Of a stretch of 64,000 bases of DNA, positions 55,083 to 62,681 are shown piece after piece. Both the position numbers and the translations under genes were made by a program. Source of the stretch: Subtercola boreus (GTDB taxonomy: Bacteria > Actinomycetota > Actinomycetes > Actinomycetales > Microbacteriaceae); contig NZ_NBXA01000022.1 of assembly GCF_003399625.1 (NCBI RefSeq), positions 124,001 through 188,000 of the forward strand, given 5' to 3'. Positions within the stretch are counted from its first letter, which is position 1, and the number at the start of each line of letters is the position of its first letter. The notes beneath the pieces were generated by a model that saw only the letters and a program-made list of their open reading frames with translations, was not told the origin of the DNA and searched no databases.

Positions 55083-55337
55083 ATGTCCTCGTTCATCCAA
55101 CACTGCAACTACTGTGATCGGCCGTTTCAGGCCCAGCGAAGCACCGCACGATTCTGTTCCGGCGCTCACCGAAACGACTACCGGCGCCGAGCGACTGACG
55201 CCTGGCGAGAGGAGGCGGTCGCCGTCCTGATCGATCAGCAGCTCGCCGCGATCGCCGTCAACGCCGAGGCGCTGGGTGCCGTGATCCGCCGCGCCGATGA
55301 GCTTTTCGCGCCAAGTCGCCGTCGAAGCGCTGCTTGA
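55083..55337 (+). CDS. Small zinc-finger protein of the element
   Basis: An 84-residue protein with a good ribosome site (AAGGAAG). The N-terminal CNYCDRPFQAQRSTARFCSG segment has a Cys-x2-Cys and a later Cys with a following His (AHRNDY), a one-finger fold found in many actinophage and plasmid regulators. The rest is helical. It may bind DNA, as a regulator or an excision factor. The position just after the recombinase fits such a role; this is inference. Confidence 0.7.
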   Translation: MSSFIQHCNYCDRPFQAQRSTARFCSGAHRNDYRRRATDAWREEAVAVLIDQQLAAIAVNAEALGAVIRRADELFAPSRRRSAA

Positions 55338-55689
55338 TCCGGGCGCCCGGTAGGGCCGCTCGCCGCTGCGCCGAGGATGGGAGCCTCCGCCGAGCGCAGA
55401 GGCCGGACGCCGGACACCGGTGTGACGGAATGACGGTTCTTACGTCACTTCTCTTCTTTCTCTCTAGAGTTCTCTCTCTTAAGGAAAGAAGCAGAAGTGA
55501 CGTACCTTTCGTCATTCCGTCACATCCGGCCCTCTCAGCCAGGCTTCGGCCATATATCTGGTCGTTTCCTCGGCGCCTTCCCTCTCTAGCGCGAGCACCT
55601 CGCCGCCGTGACACCCATCCGGCGTACGGCCTGAAATTCACCCCGACCCCGCCAGCCGCGAGAGCGGCACAAACAGAAAGAGAAACCGA
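55338..55689. other. Gene-free segment holding the large inverted repeat
   Basis: A 352-base interval between two same-strand genes. Its middle is the 104-base palindrome described separately. The rest is GC-rich without a plausible frame; a weak purine-rich ribosome site (AAAGAGAAA) leads into the ATG at 55690. A promoter for the downstream operon should lie between 55525 and 55680, but no clear -10/-35 pair is evident (TATATCT at about 55553 is the best -10 candidate). Confidence 0.45.
55417..55529. repeat. Large interrupted inverted repeat with TGACG/CGTCA words
   Basis: The left arm starts at 55421 with TGTGACGGAATGACG; the right arm ends at 55524 with CGTCATTCCGTCACA. Stems: 15 bp, a 5x5 internal loop, 12 bp (TACGTCACTTCT/AGAAGTGACGTA), one bulged base, and 8 bp (CTTCTTTC/GAAAGAAG), plus an outer CCGG pair. 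The loop is about 23 bases of T/C-rich, AT-richer sequence (CTCTAGAG). The word TGACG or its complement occurs six times. Such repeats suit iterons, operators or a double-strand origin. Confidence 0.85.
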
Positions 55690-56268
55690 ATGACCAACAA
55701 CATTGAAGCTCGCCCCGACGGTCTGCCGCCCGCGTTCCTGATCGACGCGGTCCCCGGCGCCGTCGAGGCCCTCACCCATGCGCGACGCACGGAAGCGGGC
55801 GGCGAGGTACTCCGCGCCGCGACGAACGAGGCAATGCGGGCGCGTCGTGGCAAAGTTCAGACCCTTGGAACACCGCCCGACACGTTCCCCGGACCGGCGC
55901 GTGGCGTGAGCACGGCTGAATTCGACGCGCTCCAGGCTGCCTACGCTGACGCTCAGGCCGCCGAAAGCGCATACAACCGACGCAGCTCCGCAGCGTGGCG
56001 ATCCTTCGCAACCCTGATCTCAGAGGGCAAGTCGGAGCCGCGCGCCCGAGAGGCCGTCTCAGCGTTCGCACAAGACAGGCACGCGGATGCCGAGGCCGCC
56101 CTCGCAGCTCTTCAGGAGGCGCTCCGAGAACGAGAGGAAGCCGCCTCGTTCCTCCGCACTCCGCGAGCACAGAGGCCGCTGGAGGACCGGGCGCACGTCC
56201 TGCGCCTCGTCCAGGATCAGATCGACGCGTTTTCGCCGGTGAGCTTCGCGACCGAGGTCGCAGCGTGA
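55690..56268 (+). CDS. Element protein of unknown function, helical
   Basis: A 192-residue protein, mostly alpha-helical, with coiled-coil stretches at about residues 75-150 (Ala/Glu/Arg-rich). No recognised family. Its stop overlaps the next start (GTGA), and a four-gene run follows, so it heads an operon downstream of the large inverted repeat. Confidence 0.6.
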   Translation: MTNNIEARPDGLPPAFLIDAVPGAVEALTHARRTEAGGEVLRAATNEAMRARRGKVQTLGTPPDTFPGPARGVSTAEFDALQAAYADAQAAESAYNRRSSAAWRSFATLISEGKSEPRAREAVSAFAQDRHADAEAALAALQEALREREEAASFLRTPRAQRPLEDRAHVLRLVQDQIDAFSPVSFATEVAA

Positions 56269-56513
56269 GCACCGCCGACACAGAGGCGATCGTCCGCGCC
56301 GTCCAGGCCGCGCGCCCGCTGCCGGAGACGGCCGAGGAGCTGGACGCTGGGGCGCTTCGCCAGTTGACCTGGCAGGCCACCCGCGCGGGCGTCACCCCCG
56401 CTGAGTATCTCGCCCAGGTTCACGTCGACCGCGCGGCCACCGCGGCGCAAGAGACCTTCGTCGCCGACGTTCTCTCGTCGGTCCGCGCGGCGCGAGCGGG
56501 CGGTCTGCGATGA
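56265..56513 (+). CDS. Small element protein of unknown function
   Basis: An 82-residue protein starting at GTG 56265, overlapping the preceding stop by four bases. It contains TWQATRAGVTPAEYLAQVHV, a helix-turn-helix-like pattern, but no family is recognised. Its stop overlaps the next ATG (ATGA). Confidence 0.55.
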   Translation: MSTADTEAIVRAVQAARPLPETAEELDAGALRQLTWQATRAGVTPAEYLAQVHVDRAATAAQETFVADVLSSVRAARAGGLR

Positions 56514-56692
56514 CCAACTCTTTCCAGCCCGCGTCCGACGCCAAACCGCCCCAGCTCGACCTCACCCTGGCGCTTCGCCCGGGCCACGGCGGCGACGATC
56601 CCGTCCGGTTCGACGCGAACGCAATCGCGCTGGCTGCGCGCACCGCGCCGCCGTCTCAGGTCGTCCGCGCCCGGATCATCCTTGATGACTAG
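56510..56692 (+). CDS. Small element protein of unknown function
   Basis: A 60-residue protein with ATGA overlap to the preceding gene. No membrane span, Cys pair or known motif. The tail (QVVRARIILDD) resembles a beta strand. Coding status rests on the coupling and on the conserved operon pattern. An ATG at 56685 overlaps its stop (ATGACTAG) and might start a further short peptide. Confidence 0.45.
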   Translation: MTNSFQPASDAKPPQLDLTLALRPGHGGDDPVRFDANAIALAARTAPPSQVVRARIILDD

Positions 56693-56781
56693 CTACATCT
56701 CGCCGGGGCAGACGCCCGAGCTGTCCCGGCACCCCCTATCCGCGCCCGCCGTGGCGCAGTGGCTCAGGAGGCCGCTCGACT

Positions 56782-57246
56782 ATGACAAAGACCGAAACTC
56801 CCTCCCCGCTCGCAGACCTCGCTACCGCGGTCCGATCGCGTGTCGAGCATCGCATGACAACCCTCGGCCGGTTCGCCGAGGCCGAAGCGACCAGGACCCC
56901 TGCGAAGCTCCGCGCCCCGCACGCCCGCCAGACTTGGCTAGCCCTATCACCGGAGAGCCGCCTGGAACACCTGCGCTCGACCGTGATCGCAGACGAAACC
57001 GACATCCACCTCGCCCGCGCCGAAGGACGCGCACACGCGGCGGACGAACGAGAGCGGCAGCGCCAGGCCGTCGCCGACGAAGGTCGCCAACGCGAGGCCC
57101 GAGGCGTAGCGGTCCACAGCCGAGTCCGCTTCTGGGTATCGTGTGCCCGCGGCTGCGGCCGGATGGTATCGGCGCCTGATCCTCGGCCGGTTCTGCGATT
57201 CTGCACTGCTCAGTCGACAGGCGGGTGCATGCCACGCGCTGACTGA
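56782..57246 (+). CDS. Element protein with a possible C-terminal zinc site
   Basis: A 154-residue, Arg/Ala-rich protein. AGGAGG about ten bases before ATG 56782 supports the start. The C-terminal part (VSCARGCGRMVSA then RFCTAQSTGGC) has four Cys in a spacing that could bind zinc. The central part is helical. Function unknown. Confidence 0.55.
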   Translation: MTKTETPSPLADLATAVRSRVEHRMTTLGRFAEAEATRTPAKLRAPHARQTWLALSPESRLEHLRSTVIADETDIHLARAEGRAHAADERERQRQAVADEGRQREARGVAVHSRVRFWVSCARGCGRMVSAPDPRPVLRFCTAQSTGGCMPRAD

Positions 57247-57250
57247 ACGC

Positions 57251-57748
57251 TCAGCCCGCTTGCTTGCCCGGGACGGGCTCGGGGTTGCCCCAGGCTGCGT
57301 TACCGAGAACCTTCTGTGCATTCATTACCTTGACGACGTCGCGCCGAGTGAGCACCGCCAAGTTGACTGCATCAGCGTCGGCGGGGTCAGATCCGCAGAG
57401 GACCGCGACAGTCTGCATGTTGGCCGCGATGCTCTCGTATGTGCCCCGATAGTTGTCGAGTGGAGTCGCATTCGCAAACTGACTAGCGGTGAAACGGACA
57501 TAGTCGCAATTCGCGGGTGCGTAGGTCTCCACCTAAGCGAACAGAGCCCCGAGGGCACCGACGAGGCTATCGGTCGCCGCCTTATCGTCCGGTTGGTCGG
57601 GCGCCGATGTAGCCGGGGGGGGGGCAGGCTTCGTCGTCACCGGCGCGACTGGCGACCCGGTGTTGATCGTTATGCAACCTGACGCTGATAGCGCGATGAG
57701 ACAGGCAAACGTTACTGCGGCACCAACCCTGAACTTCCCCACCCGCAT
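57251..57748 (-). pseudogene. Element lipoprotein gene split by an in-frame amber codon, with a C10 tract
   Basis: From ATG 57748 a 71-residue frame encodes a signal peptide with lipobox (SASGC), a Pro/Thr-rich linker and a short domain, then a TAG at 57533-57535. The next codon is GTG and the same frame stays open for 93 codons (METYAPANCDYVRFTASQFA onward, with two Cys). Together they make a lipoprotein of about 165 residues, so the TAG is likely a nonsense mutation or a read-through site. A run of ten C in the linker (plus-strand G run at about 57616-57625) is an obvious slippage site. Confidence 0.6.
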
Positions 57749-57789
57749 AGGCTACAGGGACGGTGCCTAGCGCCGTCGGTACTGCACGA

Positions 57790-58506
57790 CTAAAGCCTTG
57801 CTCGGCGCCCTCGGATTCGCGGTTTCCGAGTCTTGAGCCCCTCATTTAGTTGTTCCAATTCATCCTCGATCCCGGACGCCGCGCTGGCAAGCTTCCTGAT
57901 CTGGCTCTCGTTCCGGTTGCGGATATTCCAGTTCTTATTCTCGTAGTCCTGGGGAAGCAGAGCCTGACTCCACTGATCCAGGCTGAGCTGGAACGAATCT
58001 GAATACCGTACAGGGACACGCTTCCTCCAGGGGTTCCCAGGTGACCGCCGCAATATTCGGGGATCCTCGTAAGAGACAGTGACGCTGTAGTGCCGTGGTA
58101 GCGACTTATTGCCCATGTAGTCAGGGCCGCGGTCCAGATGCCAGCTGATACTTCGGGATGGAGCAAGCAGCTGAAGCTCATTTGCCGGATCGAAGATGCG
58201 ATTCAGCACCGCTGCGCTATCCGGCCGGGTGGACTCGAAAGGGCGATCCACGCTGAGCCGCACGTTCTGCGCTGCGGAAGTAGAGATGTTACTGACGGTG
58301 ATATTCAGCAGGTTCGATCGAAACGTCAGATCTGCAATCACGAACGGTCGCCCGCGAGCCTCGGATTCCCGGATGAATGCTCGCAGCTGGATCAGCGCAG
58401 CGATAACCGTGATCGTCGTGAGGAGAAAACCTAGGAAGCCCCACCAAGCAGACCACTCAGCCGGAAGCGGCCAACCTTCTATGTTCCAGAAACCCGCGAT
58501 GCGCAC
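57790..58506 (-). CDS. Element membrane protein of unknown function
   Basis: A 238-residue protein. A membrane span of about 20 residues follows a short Trp-rich start (EGWPLPAEWSAWWGFLGFLL), and the remainder is a soluble beta-rich domain with polar and Arg-rich end. No family recognised. Base composition is lower in GC than the host genes, consistent with transfer. In the same orientation as the lipoprotein and the small gene at 58653. Confidence 0.6.
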   Translation of the reverse strand: MRIAGFWNIEGWPLPAEWSAWWGFLGFLLTTITVIAALIQLRAFIRESEARGRPFVIADLTFRSNLLNITVSNISTSAAQNVRLSVDRPFESTRPDSAAVLNRIFDPANELQLLAPSRSISWHLDRGPDYMGNKSLPRHYSVTVSYEDPRILRRSPGNPWRKRVPVRYSDSFQLSLDQWSQALLPQDYENKNWNIRNRNESQIRKLASAASGIEDELEQLNEGLKTRKPRIRGRRARL

Positions 58507-58652
58507 GCTGCCACGCTATCGGACGCCTTCCGCGCCCGAGGCGCCGACACCTCTACCCCCTGGGGGGTGACTCCCCCTCCCCTCTCTCGTGCAAGCCCGA
58601 AGCGGCATAGCGTCTCACTCTCGCTACCGGCAGACGCCTGGTTTTTCCGTGC

Positions 58653-58829
58653 TCAGCTAGGGCGCCGTCGGCCGTTCGCTGCGATCAACAAGAACGCCAG
58701 GCCGCAGGCCCAGATCACAGCCCCGACGACCTTCGGGAACACGGCGTCACCCACCAGGAAATAAACGACTCCCGCCAATAGCAGCACAGCACCGACAACG
58801 AGCGCGGTCGTTCGCTGCCTTCTCGTCAT
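58653..58829 (-). CDS. Small two-span membrane protein
   Basis: A 58-residue open frame from ATG 58829. It begins MTRRQRTTALVVGAVLLLAG and continues with FLVGDAVFPKVVGAVIWACG and FLLIAANGRRRPS: two hydrophobic helices with basic ends. The arrangement fits the positive-inside rule (N and C tails basic). The protein is short, but the pattern is unlikely by chance. It could be a holin-like or toxin-like peptide or a small stress protein. Confidence 0.55.
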   Translation of the reverse strand: MTRRQRTTALVVGAVLLLAGVVYFLVGDAVFPKVVGAVIWACGLAFLLIAANGRRRPS

Positions 58830-58878
58830 ATCGCGAATCTACCATCGCGACTAATCCCGCATCCGAAAGGTTAACCGC

Positions 58879-59241
58879 ATGACCCCGACAAGCCTTCCAG
58901 ACGACTGGCTCCTCCCGCCCGACTGGACGGACTCCGCGCGCGACGTCTTCCTCGGCGGCATCGACGAGCGCCCCGACCTAGCCGGGGCCGAACTGGCCTC
59001 ACTAGAGCATGCCGCAGCGCTCACATCCTCCGCTGACAGGCTCGACGGAGTCGCCCGCGACGCTGGCATTGTTGCAACCGGCTCAACCGGCCAGGTCGTC
59101 CTCCACCCGGCCGTTACCGAGGCCCGACTCGCGCGCGCATCCGCATCGACAATTCTCGCTCGGCTCGTCACTCCGACCGCCGGACCTCAGACGGCATCGC
59201 AGCGTGGACGCGCCGCCGCTCGCGCCCGGTACTCGCGTTGA
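58879..59241 (+). CDS. P27-like phage terminase small subunit
   Basis: A 120-residue protein. The middle segment SLEHAAALTSSADRLDGVAR and then VATGSTGQVVLHPAVTEARL match the P27/TerS pattern (a helical core, a G-S-x-G-Q turn, then H-P-x3-E-x-R), and the tail GRAAARARYSR is typical of actinophage TerS. In complete phages TerS recognises pac DNA and feeds the large subunit; no TerL gene follows. A satellite may use its own TerS to redirect a helper's packaging. The call is motif-based. Confidence 0.62.
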   Translation: MTPTSLPDDWLLPPDWTDSARDVFLGGIDERPDLAGAELASLEHAAALTSSADRLDGVARDAGIVATGSTGQVVLHPAVTEARLARASASTILARLVTPTAGPQTASQRGRAAARARYSR

Positions 59242-59504
59242 GACGTCCCGACGTCGGAGCCGCCGCTCGACGAGAGCCCCGCCCCGTCGAAGCGATCACG
59301 CTCGACCCGGCGTACGTCACCGCCGTCGGCGTTCTTCGCGCAGCGGCCGACGCGGTCCGCGACTCCCCCGAGTTACAGGAGTCGTTTACACGCGCCCGCC
59401 AGGAAGGTGCGGCGGCACTCGCCGCGCATCACGCGCTCGCCGGGCAGGTGTTACGAGCCACTGTGACAGCGGCAGCGAAAGCGACGCCGCCTCCGCCATT
59501 CTGA
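59238..59504 (+). CDS. Small element protein coupled to the terminase-like gene
   Basis: An 88-residue frame starting with TTG that overlaps the preceding stop (TTGA). The central part (LDPAYVTAVGVLRAAADAVR, ELQESFTRARQEGAAALA) is helical. No known family; position next to a TerS-like gene suggests a packaging or head-related accessory role, which is speculative. Confidence 0.5.
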   Translation: MRRPDVGAAARREPRPVEAITLDPAYVTAVGVLRAAADAVRDSPELQESFTRARQEGAAALAAHHALAGQVLRATVTAAAKATPPPPF

Positions 59505-59725
59505 CGCGCCGCTCAGACCCGGTCCACCGGCCGCTTCATTTTGTCTGGCGGCCGAACTGCCCCCGACTGGGCGCTCTCCGTCCTGTGCGGAGGTTGCGGC
59601 CCTCAGCGGGCCACCCAGGTCACCGAAGACTCGCCCTAACAAGCCTTGCGCCGCCGGTTGCCTGAGATTTCGGCGAAAGGGACGGAACAAACTCCGCCGG
59701 TACGTTGGCTTGGCCTGTATATCGG

Positions 59726-60532
59726 TCAAGCATGCTTGAGGAGGTAATTGACGAAAGCTGACGAAGCTACCAGAAAGTACACAGCGAGAGGCTCGTCTGC
59801 GTCTTCGGGCCGGACGAGGGCATGTCGGATCCCGGCCGCGTCGCTGGTGTAGCCGTAGAGCTTTGTCCAGCCGTCAATCAAAGCACCGTGGGCGGGAACC
59901 CCCTTGCCCTGTAGCTTTCGTAGGCCGCTACTCAGAGTGTTGTCACCGGTGAGCTCGGCGACCGTGGCTTCTACTGCGCTGATCGATTCAGACACGACCT
60001 TTGCATACTGGGGCTTGTCGCGGCTGCCCAACAACTCCACGGCGCGGCGCAGGTGGGTTCGCGCATTCGATCCCGCCGATGCGAGCGCGTCCTCGATTGC
60101 CGCCACCTCTGCAGGCGCGCTTACGGGAACGACTTGATCGTTCAGAATTCGGTAGCCGACGACGTAGCGCTCGAAGTCATCCGTGACCCAGGCGATATAG
60201 GCGGATGAGACGCCCGAACTGTCGCCCGCGTTTTGAGCGATGAACTCGACCACATCTAGAACAGATGCCCACGTTCCGGTCTGATGACGAGCCTTCAGGG
60301 CCGCGGTAAGTCGATGTATGGTGAATTCGTCTAGCGGTTGTTCAAGCAGACTCGACCACACATGTCTTCTAAACCGCTCGGCGTATTCTCCGTACGAGCC
60401 CATCTGCTCGAGCTTCGAAATGACCCCGAGGTAGGAATTCCATAGCGCAGTCCTGGTCGCGTCGTCCAGACTCTCGACTTGGACTATGGTGCGAGGTGGC
60501 GTGACTCCCGCACGTTCAGAGAATGTTGACAT
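59726..60532 (-). CDS. AbiJ_NTD4-type abortive-infection protein
   Basis: A 268-residue protein. The first 35 residues (TFSERAGVTPPRTIVQVESL then LDDATRTALWNSYLGVI) fit the AbiJ N-terminal domain 4 signature (FSER-x-G ... IQ-x-ESMDDALRNSLWN). The C-terminal part (LYGYTSDAAGIRHALVRPED then VYFLVASSAFVNYLL) fits the HEPN-like C-terminal domain of the same group. I do not see a canonical R-x4-6-H motif, so nuclease activity is uncertain. Such proteins stop phage growth by shutting down the infected cell. It is divergent from the nuclease gene. Confidence 0.8.
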   Translation of the reverse strand: MSTFSERAGVTPPRTIVQVESLDDATRTALWNSYLGVISKLEQMGSYGEYAERFRRHVWSSLLEQPLDEFTIHRLTAALKARHQTGTWASVLDVVEFIAQNAGDSSGVSSAYIAWVTDDFERYVVGYRILNDQVVPVSAPAEVAAIEDALASAGSNARTHLRRAVELLGSRDKPQYAKVVSESISAVEATVAELTGDNTLSSGLRKLQGKGVPAHGALIDGWTKLYGYTSDAAGIRHALVRPEDADEPLAVYFLVASSAFVNYLLKHA

Positions 60533-60652
60533 GGGCAGATGTTATCCGGCAACGGGTCACGTGCAGCCCGGACGCGCCCTAGCTCAATGGTTCGATAGAT
60601 CGCCCCCTCCACGCCCCAGGACCCGGCCCGCCGACTGCCTGCCGCGACGGCC

Positions 60653-61366
60653 GTGAACATCGACGGAGCGCTCCTCCGTGACATAGAGCGCGGCGGCGAC
60701 TGGCACCTCGACCCGCGCATCCCCGCGACCGAGCAGGCCGGGCCGGAGATCTACTCGAACAACGACCTAGACCGCGGTCACCAGGTGCGCCGCCGCGACC
60801 CCGTCTGGGGCGACCTGGCGACCGCGACCGCCGCGAACCAGGCCACCTTCGTCTACACGAACTGCGCGCCCCAGGCTGGCGAATTCAACCAGTCCGCCGA
60901 GCTATGGGGCGGCCTAGAGAATCACGTCCTGGAATACACCAGCGTGTACGAGCAGAAGATCAGCGTTTTCACCGGGCCGGTCCTGGCGTCAGACGACCCG
61001 GCCTATCGCGGGATCCAGATTCGGCGCGTGTTCTGGAAGATCGCAGCCTGGACCGAGAGCGACAACGCCGGAGCGTCCCAGCTCGCCTCGGCGGGCTTCT
61101 TCCTAGACCAGCCGCCCGAGCTGGACGAGATCGACCTCCGCACCGCCCGCGCGATCGCAGCCGGTAGCCCGCCGCCCCTCGGACCGTTCAAGACGTTCCA
61201 ATTCTCGGTCCAGCAAATCAGCGACCTGACCGGCCTTCAGCTCGGCGATCTCGTCGCCGCGGACCGTAGCCGGTCCGATCGAGCGCCCGCCCCGTACCTG
61301 CCCGCGAGCTTCAATCCCTCGCCGACGTCGTCCTCGGATAACTGGACCGCCAGGCCCTCCAGTTAG
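60653..61366 (+). CDS. DNA/RNA non-specific endonuclease, 5'-truncated
   Basis: A 237-residue NUC1-type nuclease with the catalytic DRGH motif (NNDLDRGHQVRRRDPVWG) and the magnesium-ligand Asn region in YTNCAPQAGEFNQSAELWGG. RGIQIRRVFWKIAAW is also typical. Starting at GTG 60653 the protein lacks the N-terminal beta-strand segment of its relatives, yet the frame stays homologous upstream (DPARRLPAATAV) until a TAG at 60596-60598. It has no signal peptide, so if active it would act inside the cell. Probably truncated or 5'-mutated. Confidence 0.72.
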   Translation: MNIDGALLRDIERGGDWHLDPRIPATEQAGPEIYSNNDLDRGHQVRRRDPVWGDLATATAANQATFVYTNCAPQAGEFNQSAELWGGLENHVLEYTSVYEQKISVFTGPVLASDDPAYRGIQIRRVFWKIAAWTESDNAGASQLASAGFFLDQPPELDEIDLRTARAIAAGSPPPLGPFKTFQFSVQQISDLTGLQLGDLVAADRSRSDRAPAPYLPASFNPSPTSSSDNWTARPSS

Positions 61367-61375
61367 GATGCGCTT

Positions 61376-61969
61376 ATGCGAAACCCGTCTGTCGTTCTCT
61401 TGGCTATGGTCGCAACAACCCTCACTCTGGCGGGATGCGCCTCGGCCGGAGCCGTGCCGTCTGCCGCAGACGCCGCCGGTAGCCTCTCCGGTTCTCGGTC
61501 AGCAACGAAGTCGCCGACACCGACGCCCACCGCGCAACCATGGGCCGAAGTCACGGACGGCACCTGGACCCCCATCAGTCGAGCAGTTGCGCTCGGCCAA
61601 CCCGCCTCCAGCAACCCATTCGCGTACAGCGTCACCGTTACCGGTGTGCCGACACTGACTATCCTCGGCGACCGGGTGACGATGACCTCCCCGGTCTCCA
61701 TCACTCACACGCAAGACGACCTCACGCGTAACACGGTGGCCTATGCCACGCACCCGATATGGACGCCGGGGAACCTGAATTACCCGGAGCACGACGAGGC
61801 CTACGGCACGCACCCCGACATGAAATGCGCGGCAGAGAAGATCGCGGTCGGCGAGACAACGACCTGCACAGTCGCATTTACCGCCCCACCCCGCGAGATC
61901 CAGAATTCCTACTGGCAGTTCGTCGGCGTCGACTCCGCCGCCTGGCCGAGTCAGCCAGGGCGAAACTAG
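61376..61969 (+). CDS. Element lipoprotein of unknown function
   Basis: A 197-residue protein with a signal peptide and lipobox (TLAGC at about residue 21). The mature protein starts with an Ala/Ser/Thr/Pro-rich linker, then a beta-rich domain with two Cys (DMKCAAEKIAVGETTTCTVA) that could form a disulfide, resembling DUF4352-like extracellular domains. It starts nine bases after the nuclease stop. A surface change on lysogenised cells is a possible role. Confidence 0.68.
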   Translation: MRNPSVVLLAMVATTLTLAGCASAGAVPSAADAAGSLSGSRSATKSPTPTPTAQPWAEVTDGTWTPISRAVALGQPASSNPFAYSVTVTGVPTLTILGDRVTMTSPVSITHTQDDLTRNTVAYATHPIWTPGNLNYPEHDEAYGTHPDMKCAAEKIAVGETTTCTVAFTAPPREIQNSYWQFVGVDSAAWPSQPGRN

Positions 61970-62148
61970 GCTCACTGACGGTGAGCGGCGCCGCCGCCTG
62001 CGGCGTAATCGCCTCGACCGCCTCGCCCGCCCGGATCCCCGCGGCATTGCGGCGCTGTCCGGGTAGGTCCTGTCCCAATCTGCGGAGATCGTTCCCTCGT
62101 CACCCGGCCACTGGACGAGACGACCGGCTTCCGCACTACCGGGGCCCT

Positions 62149-62334
62149 ATGAAGATCGAGTGCCTGATCGACGGGTGCGACGCCGACCCGTCCGAGGAGT
62201 TGAGGCTCGACGAGGGCGGCCTCGGCGTCGCCTATGCGATCTGTAGGGCGCACGCCGAGGAGGTCCGCAGCGGCGCCATGTTCGCCCAGGGGGCCGACCC
62301 GTCCCGAGGGTTACTTGGCCTCCGCGACGTGTAA
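62149..62334 (+). CDS. Small Cys/His-containing element protein
   Basis: A 61-residue protein with IECLIDGCDADPSEELRL and YAICRAHAEEVRSG: four possible metal ligands (Cys-x4-Cys and Cys-x2-His). It resembles the small zinc-binding proteins of actinophages. No ribosome site stands out. Confidence 0.5.
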   Translation: MKIECLIDGCDADPSEELRLDEGGLGVAYAICRAHAEEVRSGAMFAQGADPSRGLLGLRDV

Positions 62335-62339
62335 ACGGC

Positions 62340-62564
62340 TTAGGCGTTCGCGGCGACGTACTCGGCGATCTGTTCCTCAGTGCGCGGGACCCATTGCGAG
62401 CTCGACCTGTCGCGGAAGACCGTCCAGGTCCCGCCCGCCGTCCGGCCGATCAGCGATCCGTCGACGCGGAGATGCTGGCTCCGTCGTTCCGGCCCGCCGT
62501 GCACGACACCGGCCGCTTGGCGCAGCTCCTCGAATGTTGCTGTGTACTCTGCCGCTGCTGTCAT
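62340..62564 (-). CDS. Small element protein, converging on the previous gene
   Basis: A 74-residue soluble protein. It contains VDGSLIGRTAGGTWTVFRDR, which may form a beta hairpin, and a helical end. No family recognised. It is transcribed toward the gene at 62149 with a five-base gap. Confidence 0.45.
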   Translation of the reverse strand: MTAAAEYTATFEELRQAAGVVHGGPERRSQHLRVDGSLIGRTAGGTWTVFRDRSSSQWVPRTEEQIAEYVAANA

Positions 62565-62681
62565 GGTTCCTTCTCTCGCTCCGGCACCGTGCCGAGCGGT
62601 TCGAGGTTAATTGAGACCGGCGCTATAAGTCAAACAATGCTCAACAACCGTAAGACATCTCACGCATCAGATCGGGCCATG

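Noticed and set aside
54790-55230. 146-codon frame between recombinase and zinc-finger gene
   Set aside because: Arg-rich, crosses a terminator, and overlaps the better zinc-finger frame.
56752-56790. tRNA-like start (GCCGTGGCGCAGTGGCTCAGG) in the element
   Set aside because: The sequence resembles a tRNA 5' half but no anticodon stem or matching acceptor end follows; it contains the ribosome site of the next gene.
56682-57179. 165-codon frame overlapping the gene at 56782
   Set aside because: The second half is an Arg/Pro-rich shadow of the 56782 gene. Only the first 30 codons look protein-like, too little to call a gene.
58567-58764. 65-codon plus-strand frame
   Set aside because: Opposite the better two-span frame at 58653-58829 and without a ribosome site or motif.
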